From assembly GCA_031272985.1 (NCBI GenBank), contig JAISSU010000010.1, positions 1-64,000 of the forward strand: a stretch of 64,000 nucleotides of DNA. The letters are read 5' to 3'. Position numbers and translations under genes: made by a program. Shown in pieces: positions 1-7,568 of this stretch; the stretch's first letter is position 1, and every line of letters starts with the position of its first letter. This stretch comes from Lachnospiraceae bacterium. GTDB taxonomy: Bacteria > Bacillota > Clostridia > Lachnospirales > Lachnospiraceae. The notes below the pieces were generated by a model. The model saw nothing but the letters and a program-made list of their open reading frames with translations, did not search any database and was not told the DNA's origin.

Positions 1-294
1 ATAGCAGAAACGACTCTTTTGAATTCGGATAACCCTGAATATGGTACGGCAGGAGGAAATAGCACTGCGGATAAGATATTCCTTCTTAGCCTTGACGAGG
101 TGAGTAAATATTATAAATCAGATGAAGAGCGCGTTGCATATTACAATGGTAGCATCAGCTGGTGGTTGTTGCGGTCGCCTGGTTACTATAGTTACTTTTC
201 GTCGGAGGTGTACTTCGACGGGAGCGTTGGCATCTTTGGCCGCGATGTCCTCTGTGTTCACAGGATTCGTCCGGCTTTATGGTTAAATCAGTAA
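1..294 (+). CDS. C-terminal end of a DUF6273-type protein (partial)
   Basis: The reading frame is open from base 1, so the gene starts upstream of the window; the TTG at 19 is not convincing as a start. The visible part contains SWWLLRSPG and ends in RIRPALWLNQ. This WWLRSPG ... VRPALWL pattern is characteristic of the DUF6273 domain, common in Clostridia at the C-terminus of secreted or phage-like repeat proteins. No function is established for it. The stop is TAA at 292. No terminator-like hairpin follows. Confidence 0.7.
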   Translation: MAETTLLNSDNPEYGTAGGNSTADKIFLLSLDEVSKYYKSDEERVAYYNGSISWWLLRSPGYYSYFSSEVYFDGSVGIFGRDVLCVHRIRPALWLNQ

Positions 295-345
295 TCATTA
301 ACCAATGAGCTCGTTGTAGTCACGAAAGCAAAGGACTGTTCGCGA

Positions 346-441
346 CGGTCTAAATTGTAAAGTTAAGAACGGTCTAAATTGTAAAGTTAAGAGGGGTTTA
401 AATTGTAAGGTTAAGTGTGGTATAATCTGTAATATGAATAA
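346..441 (+). repeat. Tandem 24-bp repeats, three good copies plus one degenerate copy
   Basis: Copies lie at 346-369, 370-393 and 394-417, with a decayed fourth at 418-441. The core is TAAATTGTAA followed by AGTTAAG or GGTTAAG. They are directly adjacent with no unique spacers, so this is not a CRISPR array. They immediately precede the remnant gene at 453, and the fourth copy carries a TATAAT hexamer, so the repeats probably form the promoter or leader of that gene. Confidence 0.75.
398..426 (+). promoter_or_regulatory. Possible sigma-A promoter inside the repeats
   Basis: TTAAAT at 398-403 and TATAAT at 421-426 are separated by 17 bases. The -10 hexamer is perfect and the -35 is weak. It lies within repeat copies 3 and 4 and points at the remnant gene at 453, which has GGAGATATACC just before its ATG. 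Confidence 0.4.
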
Positions 442-452
442 GGAGATATACC

Positions 453-749
453 ATGAGGAACGGATATAGACCGAGAATTGTAGACACTGAATTACTGGAA
501 GATCTTGAACGACAGGGGGCCGTGTTAATTGAAGGTCCAAAAGCGTGCGGGAAAACGGAAACAGCACGGAGGACAGCAAAGAGCGAGGTTAAGAATATGC
601 TGTATACAGAATTTGATGAAGAATTAGCAAAAAAGACATGGCAAGAAGAGGCATTTGAAGATGGGATGGAAGCCGGAATAGAAAAAGGAACTGACTCTTT
701 TATCAAAGGAAGAAATAGAAGCCATAATAGTAGATGTAAACTATATTGA
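453..749 (+). pseudogene. Chimeric remnant: DUF4143-type AAA ATPase start joined to an Rpn-nuclease-like tail
   Basis: The first about 43 residues resemble the N-terminus of the AAA ATPase/DUF4143 family, including the P-loop stretch IEGPKACGKTETA. Family members are normally around 400 residues. From about residue 45 the sequence changes to NMLYTEFDEELAKK followed by EDGMEAGIEKG, the kind of C-terminal tail seen in Rpn/PD-(D/E)XK putative transposase proteins. After base 690 a different frame (691-768) stays open for 25 codons with a more protein-like tail (starting LTLLSKEEIEAIIVD), which suggests a frameshift as well. I read it as a fusion of two decayed genes. The ribosome binding site is intact, so a 98-residue peptide could still be made. 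Confidence 0.6.
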
Positions 750-792
750 CTCACGAGGGACAGATTAAGTACAAGGAAGAGATAACTAACGC

Positions 793-2442
793 ATGAGAAT
801 TACCCTGCTTTCTATTAACGCAAAGTACGTGCATTCTTCATTAGCGGTTTGGTACATTGCTGCGGGAATGAATAGATTCTCAAGCGGGATGCATGAAACG
901 AGCGTGGCGGAAGCCACTATCAATATGGAGATAGATGCCATCGCCGATTTGGTTATTGAAAAGGATCCGGATTTGCTTGGTATTTCTACTTATATCTGGA
1001 ATGCAAGGCTGCTGCCTAAACTTCTTGCGATTTTACGTAATAGAATTCCTACTTTGAAAATTGTGCTCGGGGGGCCTGAAGCCGGTTGCAATGCGAAGCA
1101 TTGGCTATTAAATGGTGCGGATTATGTGCTTTCAGGTGACGGGGAATATAGTTTTCCTTTGTTAGTACGTGCAATTGTTAACGATTCTGATTTCGAAAAC
1201 GTGCCCGGTCTAAATAGACTTGTAAACGGGGAATTCAAAAAAAATGTAATTGCTGATAGCGCTGTTATCGCCGATAGAGATTATATCAACCCTTATAGTA
1301 ATGAATACTTCGATACTCTCGGGGGCAGGATTGCTTACATTGAGGCATCGCGGGGGTGTCCTTATAAATGTGCCTATTGCCTTTCGGGTGATAGCGCAGT
1401 TACTTTCTTCCCGATTGAAACAATAAAAGAGGAGATAACCCTTCTGGCTAATTCCGGGACGCGTACTATTAAGTTCGTTGACCGAACATTCAATTGCAAT
1501 CCTAAACGTGCATATGAGATTTGGCAGTTTATTATTGGACTTGATACTAAGTGTTGTTTTCATTTTGAGGTGGCAGGTGATTTATTCGACGATTCTTTAA
1601 TTAATCTGTTGCAAATGGCTCCTTTGGGCAGGATTCAGCTTGAAATCGGATTGCAGAGCTTTTATGAAAGAACCCTGGAAGCCGTATGCAGAAAAACGGA
1701 TTTATTACGAGCTAAAGAGAGTATTAAGAAGCTGATTCATCCCGGCAATATTCATATTCACAATGATTTAATCGCGGGGCTTCCTTATGAGACGCTCTCG
1801 ATTTTCAAAGACAGCTTCAATCAGGCATATGCGCTTGGTGCCCATAACTTACAGTTGGGGTTCCTGAAAATCCTTCACGGGAGCTTGTTGGAAGCGAAAG
1901 CGTACGATTTTGGTCTCATTTATTCTATGGAACCGCCCTATGAAATCATTAGTACGCCTTGGCTCTCGTCAGAAGATATTAAAATAATCAAAACCACTGA
2001 AAATGCTTTGCAGCACACTTACAATAAGAGCCGCTTCTTATCGGTCATATCGTATTGTCTTACGGCCACGAACATAACTGCTTTTGATTTTTATTATGGA
2101 TTGGGTCGCGCAGTACAAAACCATGCCATGCCTTTGCGGGAGTATACTGAGCAAGTTTATAATTATTGCCTTACGCTTCCTGGGATTGAGCCTAATAAAC
2201 TGCGGGATCATTTTATTTGCGACATGCTTAGCATGACAAAGGGAAAATCAATGCCGAAAATCTTTTATAGCTACGGCGAAATGAAAAAGAAAGCTGTCAC
2301 AATAGTGAGCGAACGCCTCGGACGAGTGGTAGATTATGACGAGGTGGCACTTTTGTCCGATGGCGCAGTGGCGTATGCAGATAGAGCAAAGAGGGACTTG
2401 GTCTTAGGGGTGTATGAAGTGAATGTGATTGAGATTAAATGA
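793..2442 (+). CDS. B12-binding radical SAM protein with DUF4080
   Basis: A 549-residue protein. The N-terminus (MRITLLSINAKYVHSSLA) and the LGGPEAG stretch fit a cobalamin-binding Rossmann domain over about residues 1-140. The radical SAM cluster motif CPYKCAYC is at about residue 190, followed by a TIM-barrel region, and the C-terminal about 170 residues match DUF4080. The family is widespread in anaerobes, but the substrates of DUF4080 members are unknown. The gene follows the remnant and is convergent with the small gene at 2450, only 7 bases away. The family call is firm; the reaction is unknown. Confidence 0.88.
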   Translation: MRITLLSINAKYVHSSLAVWYIAAGMNRFSSGMHETSVAEATINMEIDAIADLVIEKDPDLLGISTYIWNARLLPKLLAILRNRIPTLKIVLGGPEAGCNAKHWLLNGADYVLSGDGEYSFPLLVRAIVNDSDFENVPGLNRLVNGEFKKNVIADSAVIADRDYINPYSNEYFDTLGGRIAYIEASRGCPYKCAYCLSGDSAVTFFPIETIKEEITLLANSGTRTIKFVDRTFNCNPKRAYEIWQFIIGLDTKCCFHFEVAGDLFDDSLINLLQMAPLGRIQLEIGLQSFYERTLEAVCRKTDLLRAKESIKKLIHPGNIHIHNDLIAGLPYETLSIFKDSFNQAYALGAHNLQLGFLKILHGSLLEAKAYDFGLIYSMEPPYEIISTPWLSSEDIKIIKTTENALQHTYNKSRFLSVISYCLTATNITAFDFYYGLGRAVQNHAMPLREYTEQVYNYCLTLPGIEPNKLRDHFICDMLSMTKGKSMPKIFYSYGEMKKKAVTIVSERLGRVVDYDEVALLSDGAVAYADRAKRDLVLGVYEVNVIEIK

Positions 2443-2449
2443 ATTTCAC

Positions 2450-2716
2450 CTAATCCTCCTCTATCACCTGTATCTCCATAAAATCAAAGTCCACTGCCTC
2501 TATAAAAGCGTCCTTTGTAAACCGCGCTCTGCCCAGCCTTTTGAAGTCTGCGATGGTGGCATCTAACCAAATCGGTTTTTCCAAGTCGAATTCATAGCAA
2601 GCCTTATCCAATGCCGCAAACACCTTGTGGGTGCGGGTTTCGTCCGAATAATCGCATATGGTTAAATCCTTTATTAGCCGGTTATCTTTGATTATTTTTG
2701 CCCAAATTCTGAACAT
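2450..2716 (-). CDS. Conserved small hypothetical protein (88 aa)
   Basis: The start was placed at the ATG giving MFRIWAKIIKDNRLIKD because GGAGGG sits 3-5 bases upstream of it; a longer reading from TTG would put this ribosome binding site inside the coding part. The protein is small, soluble and acidic at its C-terminus (FDFMEIQVIEED), with no signal peptide or metal motif. Similar short proteins occur in clostridia, but I recognise no function. It is convergent with the radical SAM gene and divergent from the pyrophosphatase. Confidence 0.65.
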   Translation of the reverse strand: MFRIWAKIIKDNRLIKDLTICDYSDETRTHKVFAALDKACYEFDLEKPIWLDATIADFKRLGRARFTKDAFIEAVDFDFMEIQVIEED

Positions 2717-2793
2717 ATTGCCCTCCAAAGAAAGATGTTCCCAGAATAACTTGTGAAATGTGGTATGTCAATGCGGTATTTTTTCTTTTTATC

Positions 2794-2822
2794 TTAAATT
2801 TACTTTCAAAGTATGTTATAAA
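2794..2822 (+). promoter_or_regulatory. Possible promoter of the pyrophosphatase gene
   Basis: TTAAAT at 2794-2799 and TATAAA at 2817-2822 have a 17-base spacer. The -35 is weak. The predicted leader would be about 90 bases long. Confidence 0.35.
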
Positions 2823-2858
2823 TATATCGGCAAGCAATTATTTGCATTACGTAGGCAA

Positions 2859-2893
2859 AAGCCAATGATTTACAATAATCAGAGTATTGGCTT
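2859..2893 (+). promoter_or_regulatory. Hairpin in the leader of the pyrophosphatase gene
   Basis: AAGCCAAT (2859-2866) is complementary to ATTGGCTT (2886-2893), and inside them GATT pairs with AATC around a 6-base loop, with a small bulge. There is no T-run, so it is not a terminator. It ends 24 bases before the start codon and could affect translation or mRNA stability. Its role is unknown. Confidence 0.35.
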
Positions 2894-2917
2894 CTTAAGC
2901 CGGAAAGCGGGGTATTC

Positions 2918-4564
2918 ATGGCAAAATCCGAAGGCAAAATCTATGTAGTCGGACATAAAAATCCTGATACAGATTCGATTTGTTCGGCGATTTCATATGC
3001 TTATTTAAAAAGGGAAATGACAGGTGAGCGCTACGAGGCGAGGCGTGCCGGGCAGATAAATGAGGAGACTCAATATGTCCTGGACAGATTCGGCATGGAG
3101 GTTCCGAAGCTTCTTGCAAATGTTATGTTGCAGGTCAAGGACGTGGATATCCATGAGGTGGAAGGGATTCACCCCGAGACCTCCATTAAGGATGCATGGG
3201 CAAAGATGAAGGAGAGTGATGTGAAATCCTTTGTTGTCCTGATGGATCATCAAATAGTCGGAATTATTTCAACGGGCGATATCGCGAAATCCTATATGGA
3301 TGTCTATGATTCAAAGTTATTGTCAGAGGCCCGCACTAAATATAAAAGCATTATTAAGACCTTAGACGGGAAAATGCTAAATGGCAATGAACACGCCTAT
3401 TTTCATAAGGGAAAGGTAGCCGTGGGCGCATCAAATCCATCCTTAATGCGTGAATTCATTGAAAAAGACGATCTTGTGATTTTAGGCAATCGTAAAGAAA
3501 ATCAAGCCTGTGCACTGGAGCTTGATGTGAGCTGCATCGTGGTATGTCAGGGGGCGAAAGTTGATGCCGAAATCCTTGAAAAGGCCAAAGAAAAAGACAT
3601 TGTCGTCATACAGACAGATTATGATACCTTCACTGTTTCAAGGCTTATTAACCAGAGTATCCCTGTAAAGCATTTCATGACCGAAGGACCTCTCGTTACT
3701 TTTTCCTTGAATGAATATGTGGATGAAATCACCGAAGTCATGGCTAAAAAGAGAGTTCGTGATTTTCCGGTGCTGGATGCCAGAGGCCATTATCATGGAA
3801 TGATATCCAGACGCAGGGTCATGGAAGCGAAGAAAAAACGCGTTATCCTTGTAGACCACAATGAGAAAAATCAGGCGGTTTCCGGCATTGACGAAGCCGA
3901 GATTCTGGAAATCATTGATCATCATAGACTGGGCACGATGGAGACGATGGCTCCGGTTTTTTTCAGAAACCAGCCTGTTGGTTGCACTGCGACCATAGTT
4001 ACACAGCTTTTTGAAGAAGCGAAAATTCCTATTCCGCCGCAGATTGCGGGGCTTTTATGCTCTGCTATTGTTTCGGACACATTGCTTTTTCGTTCGCCCA
4101 CCTGTACGGCGATAGATAAAGCAAAGGCGGAAAAATTAGCAAAAATCGCAGGAATTAAACCTGAGGAATTGGCCGAGGGAATGTTCCATGCGGCTTCGAG
4201 CATAAAAGGAAAAACCGCAAAAGAAGTATGCTTTCAGGATTTCAAGCAGTTTTCGGTCAATGATGTTATGTTCGGTGTCGGACAGGTCTATTCAATGGGA
4301 AGGGAAGAGCAAAAAGATATCAGCGACTTATTGCTTCCATATCTTCCAAACGTCCAAAAAGACCAGAATCTTTCAATGGTATACATGATGCTTACGGATA
4401 TACTGAGCGAGACTACAATGCTATTATGTGCAGGAAATCACGCGAAGGACTATGCAATTACTGCTTTTGATTTACCTGAGGATACTGAAATCATATACCT
4501 TCCGGGAGTGGTTTCCAGAAAAAAGCAGATGATTCCTGCTTTAGTGGGAGCCATGCAGCAGTAA
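2918..4564 (+). CDS. ppaC: CBS-domain manganese-dependent inorganic pyrophosphatase (family II)
   Basis: Cytosolic enzyme that hydrolyses pyrophosphate to phosphate. A DHH-type N-terminus has GHKNPDTDSICSA (metal ligands His, Asp, Asp). It is interrupted by a regulatory insert over about residues 65-300: CBS, a DRTGG-like region, then a second CBS (MTEGPLVTFSLNEY). The DHH part resumes with VDHNE and IDHH, and the DHHA2 domain ends with the substrate-binding SRKKQ near the C-terminus. At 548 residues it has the length of regulated CBS-PPases, which respond to adenine nucleotides. It is a stand-alone gene. Confidence 0.93.
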   Translation: MAKSEGKIYVVGHKNPDTDSICSAISYAYLKREMTGERYEARRAGQINEETQYVLDRFGMEVPKLLANVMLQVKDVDIHEVEGIHPETSIKDAWAKMKESDVKSFVVLMDHQIVGIISTGDIAKSYMDVYDSKLLSEARTKYKSIIKTLDGKMLNGNEHAYFHKGKVAVGASNPSLMREFIEKDDLVILGNRKENQACALELDVSCIVVCQGAKVDAEILEKAKEKDIVVIQTDYDTFTVSRLINQSIPVKHFMTEGPLVTFSLNEYVDEITEVMAKKRVRDFPVLDARGHYHGMISRRRVMEAKKKRVILVDHNEKNQAVSGIDEAEILEIIDHHRLGTMETMAPVFFRNQPVGCTATIVTQLFEEAKIPIPPQIAGLLCSAIVSDTLLFRSPTCTAIDKAKAEKLAKIAGIKPEELAEGMFHAASSIKGKTAKEVCFQDFKQFSVNDVMFGVGQVYSMGREEQKDISDLLLPYLPNVQKDQNLSMVYMMLTDILSETTMLLCAGNHAKDYAITAFDLPEDTEIIYLPGVVSRKKQMIPALVGAMQQ

Positions 4565-4622
4565 TGAGACCGAGTCCGATTGTGTCACGAAAATATAAGG
4601 CTAAGGTTAAGCATTGACTCTG

Positions 4623-6035
4623 TCAGAATGCCGGTTTTAGGAACTTTACTTTCTGTACATAGATACGCCGAAACAGTATTGTTGAAAAAATCAGTGACAA
4701 TATTTCGGCAAGAGGGATTGACCACCAAACATACGCAAGCCCGAATACCGAGGCGAATATATATGCTATCGGAAGTATTCCTACTAATTGACGGATAACC
4801 GAGATGATCAGGGTATATACGCCATTTCCGAGAGCCTGAAAGAGTGAACCGACGATGATACAGTAACCTGCAAAGGTAAATGACAGACTGATAATCCGTA
4901 AAGCGGGCACACCGATTTGCAGCATATTATCAGAGGCTTTAAACAAAGTGGTCAGCAAGAAACCCGCGCAGGTTTGCATTATTGTAAGACCAATGAGCAT
5001 TATTCCGACAGCGATAAGTATACTGAGTTTTAATGTACTCATAATACGCTTTTTATTACCGGCTCCGTAATTATAGGCAATGATAGGTATCATTCCATTA
5101 TTGAGGCCGAAGATTGGCATGAAAATAAAACTCTGCAACTTAAAATAGATACCGAAAACCGCTGCGGCGGTCGATGAGAAGATCATTAATATGCTGTTCA
5201 TTCCGAGCATCATAAAAGAGCTGATTGATTGCATAATAATCGAAGGAAATCCGACAATGTAGATGGTCTTTATCGTTTGTCCATGTGGACGGAAATGCCG
5301 CATATTAATATTAATATCGTGATTCTTGCGAATATTTAGTATTAATGATACGATAGAACCGATGATTTGCCCCATTACAGTGGCAATGGCAGCACCCGCA
5401 ACGCCCAGTTTCGGAAAACCGAAATAACCGAATATCAATATGGGATCGAAAATCAGATTTATGATTGCACCTGTTAATTGGGTAATCATGGTGTAAAATG
5501 TCCTACCTGTGGACATGAGGAGTCTGTCAAAGGTAAATTGCATAAATATACCGAATGAAAAAACCATTACTATACTAAGGTATTCGGTACCATAGTCGAT
5601 TATGGCTTGGTTATCGGTTTGTGTAGTGAAAAAGATATGTGAGAAAATTCCGCCTATCACGGCGAAGACAATTGTGCCTATGATTGCGAGGAAAATAGCG
5701 TTTCGTGCGGCGAGATTAGCACCCTCATAATTTTTTTCACCTAAGTTTCTGGAGAGCAGAGAATTAACGCCGACGACTGTACCACCCGCGACGGCAATCA
5801 TCAAAAACTGCACGGGCATAGCGAGAGAAACTGCCGTTAGGGCATCTTCATTAAGGCGGGCGACGAACATTGAATCTACTATATTATAACAAGCCTGAAC
5901 GAGCATTGAGGCCATCATAGGAAGAGACATTCCGATTAATAGCTTCGGTATGGGAACGACTCCCATTTTATTTTCAGGACGCCCTGCATTTACAGTATTT
6001 TTATTATTTTGTGTTATTGTGTTATTATCACTCAT
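4623..6035 (-). CDS. MATE family efflux transporter
   Basis: A 470-residue polytopic membrane protein with about twelve hydrophobic segments and the MATE/NorM N-terminal pattern PIPKLLIGMSLPMMASMLVQACYN truncated here to its first residues PIPKLLIGMSL. Members export cationic drugs or metabolites using Na+ or H+ gradients; the substrate cannot be told. GGAG lies before the start. The gene is divergent from rarA, and its promoter lies inside a 28-bp palindrome (6079-6106), so it is probably under dedicated repression. Confidence 0.9.
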   Translation of the reverse strand: MSDNNTITQNNKNTVNAGRPENKMGVVPIPKLLIGMSLPMMASMLVQACYNIVDSMFVARLNEDALTAVSLAMPVQFLMIAVAGGTVVGVNSLLSRNLGEKNYEGANLAARNAIFLAIIGTIVFAVIGGIFSHIFFTTQTDNQAIIDYGTEYLSIVMVFSFGIFMQFTFDRLLMSTGRTFYTMITQLTGAIINLIFDPILIFGYFGFPKLGVAGAAIATVMGQIIGSIVSLILNIRKNHDININMRHFRPHGQTIKTIYIVGFPSIIMQSISSFMMLGMNSILMIFSSTAAAVFGIYFKLQSFIFMPIFGLNNGMIPIIAYNYGAGNKKRIMSTLKLSILIAVGIMLIGLTIMQTCAGFLLTTLFKASDNMLQIGVPALRIISLSFTFAGYCIIVGSLFQALGNGVYTLIISVIRQLVGILPIAYIFASVFGLAYVWWSIPLAEILSLIFSTILFRRIYVQKVKFLKPAF

Positions 6036-6077
6036 AGATTGAAATCTCCAATTACGTTAGATGGTACAACGCAGGGA

Positions 6078-6106
6078 ATTGTATCATATATGCATAATTG
6101 ATACAA
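6078..6106 (-). promoter_or_regulatory. Promoter of the MATE gene embedded in a palindromic operator
   Basis: On the minus strand TTGTAT (6106-6101), a 17-base spacer and TACAAT (6083-6078) form a good sigma-A promoter. The same DNA is an inverted repeat, TTGTATCA (6079-6086) and TGATACAA (6099-6106), around a 12-base centre containing ATGCAT. A repressor bound here would cover the promoter. Confidence 0.6.
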
Positions 6107-6156
6107 GAGTAAAGAGATAAAGAATATTGAATAATTATTAACGATAAGGGATAATT

Positions 6157-7470
6157 ATGGATTTGTTTGATTATGCACAAGAAAAGAATCTCGAAAAAGA
6201 AGCACCCCTCGCGCTGAAGCTGCGCCCCACCACGATTGAAGAGGTCGTAGGGCAGCGGCATATATTGAGTGAGGATAAATTATTATACAGAGCCATAAAA
6301 GCAGACAAGCTTCAATCCGTTATTTTCTACGGCCCGCCGGGTACTGGCAAAACCACATTGGCTCAGGTAATCGCTCATTCTACGAGTGCACAGTTTGTCC
6401 GTATTAATGCGACGATTGCCGGAAAAAAGGATATGGAGGAGATGGTCGCTAAAGCAAAGGAGAACCTCGGAGCGTACGGAAAAAGGACTATTGCTTTCAT
6501 AGATGAGATACATAGATTTAATAAGGGACAGCAGGATTTTCTGCTTCCATTTGTGGAGGACGGGACAATCATACTCATAGGTGCGACTACGGAAAACCCA
6601 TACTTTGAGGTGAATCCCGCACTATTATCCCGCTCCATTATTTTCGAATTGAAACCTCTTTCGAAAGACGATATAAAAACTCTTGTTTACAGGGCGGTCA
6701 ATGATGAAAAAAAGGGACTCGGAAGCATGAAAGCGAGGATCACCGAAGAAGCAGCGGATTTTCTCGCAGACGTCGCGGGGGGAGATGCCAGGAATGCGCT
6801 AAATGCCGTGGAACTGGGGGTTCTGACGACTAAGCGAAGCGATGACGGAATAATACATATAACATTGGATGTTGCCTCGGAATGTATACAGAAAAGGGTA
6901 GTGCATTATGACAAGGGTGGAGATAATCATTATGACACAATATCGGCGTTTATTAAGAGTATGCGGGGTTCCGACCCTGATGCCGCCGTCTTTTACCTTG
7001 CTAAAATGCTTTCGGCAGGAGAGGACATTAAGTTCATAGCGCGCCGGATGATGATATGCGCTTCCGAGGATGTGGGAAATGCTGATCCGATGGCTATCAC
7101 CGTAGCTACGAGTGCCGCGCTTGCGGTTGAGAGAGTGGGTTTACCCGAGGCCCAGATAATATTGTCGCAGGCAGTGCTATATATCGCCACGGCACCGAAG
7201 AGCAATTCGGCGGTTGAAGCGATATTTGCGGCGAACAGGGCTGTTTCGAATAATAAAACCACAGTTCCGCCGCATTTGCAGGATGCGCATTATAAAGGTC
7301 ATGAATCACTGGATCGCGGAATAGGATACCTCTATGCACATGATTATCCGAATCATTATGTAAAACAACAGTATATGCCTCCTGAAATAGACGGACAGGT
7401 TTTCTATGAGCCCAGCGACAATGGCTACGAAAAACAAATAAAATCATGGTTGAAATTTATAAAACGGTAA
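6157..7470 (+). CDS. rarA: Replication-associated recombination protein A (RarA/MgsA AAA ATPase)
   Basis: A 437-residue AAA+ clamp-loader-like ATPase acting at stalled replication forks. It begins MDLFDYAQEKN, as in Firmicute RarA. Walker A is GPPGTGKTTLA at about residue 54, Walker B is FIDEIHRF and sensor 1 is IGATTENP. The C-terminal tetramerisation part contains AIKSMRGSDPDAA-like residues (FIKSMRGSDPDAAVFYLA) and DYPNHYV...QYMP. Length is normal for the family. It is divergent from the MATE gene. Confidence 0.95.
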   Translation: MDLFDYAQEKNLEKEAPLALKLRPTTIEEVVGQRHILSEDKLLYRAIKADKLQSVIFYGPPGTGKTTLAQVIAHSTSAQFVRINATIAGKKDMEEMVAKAKENLGAYGKRTIAFIDEIHRFNKGQQDFLLPFVEDGTIILIGATTENPYFEVNPALLSRSIIFELKPLSKDDIKTLVYRAVNDEKKGLGSMKARITEEAADFLADVAGGDARNALNAVELGVLTTKRSDDGIIHITLDVASECIQKRVVHYDKGGDNHYDTISAFIKSMRGSDPDAAVFYLAKMLSAGEDIKFIARRMMICASEDVGNADPMAITVATSAALAVERVGLPEAQIILSQAVLYIATAPKSNSAVEAIFAANRAVSNNKTTVPPHLQDAHYKGHESLDRGIGYLYAHDYPNHYVKQQYMPPEIDGQVFYEPSDNGYEKQIKSWLKFIKR

Positions 7471-7568
7471 TTGTAGGGGCTTTGGTTTTCCCGCCTGTCA
7501 CCGACACGCGTGAAATATACGCCGTTACCGAAAACGAAAATTATTTACCGTAGGGGGAAATTTAATTC

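Noticed and set aside
346-441. CRISPR-like repeats
   Set aside because: The copies are directly adjacent tandem repeats without spacers and no cas genes are nearby.
2760-2948. Short reading frame before the pyrophosphatase gene
   Set aside because: It runs through the promoter, leader hairpin and start of the pyrophosphatase gene and has no protein-like features.
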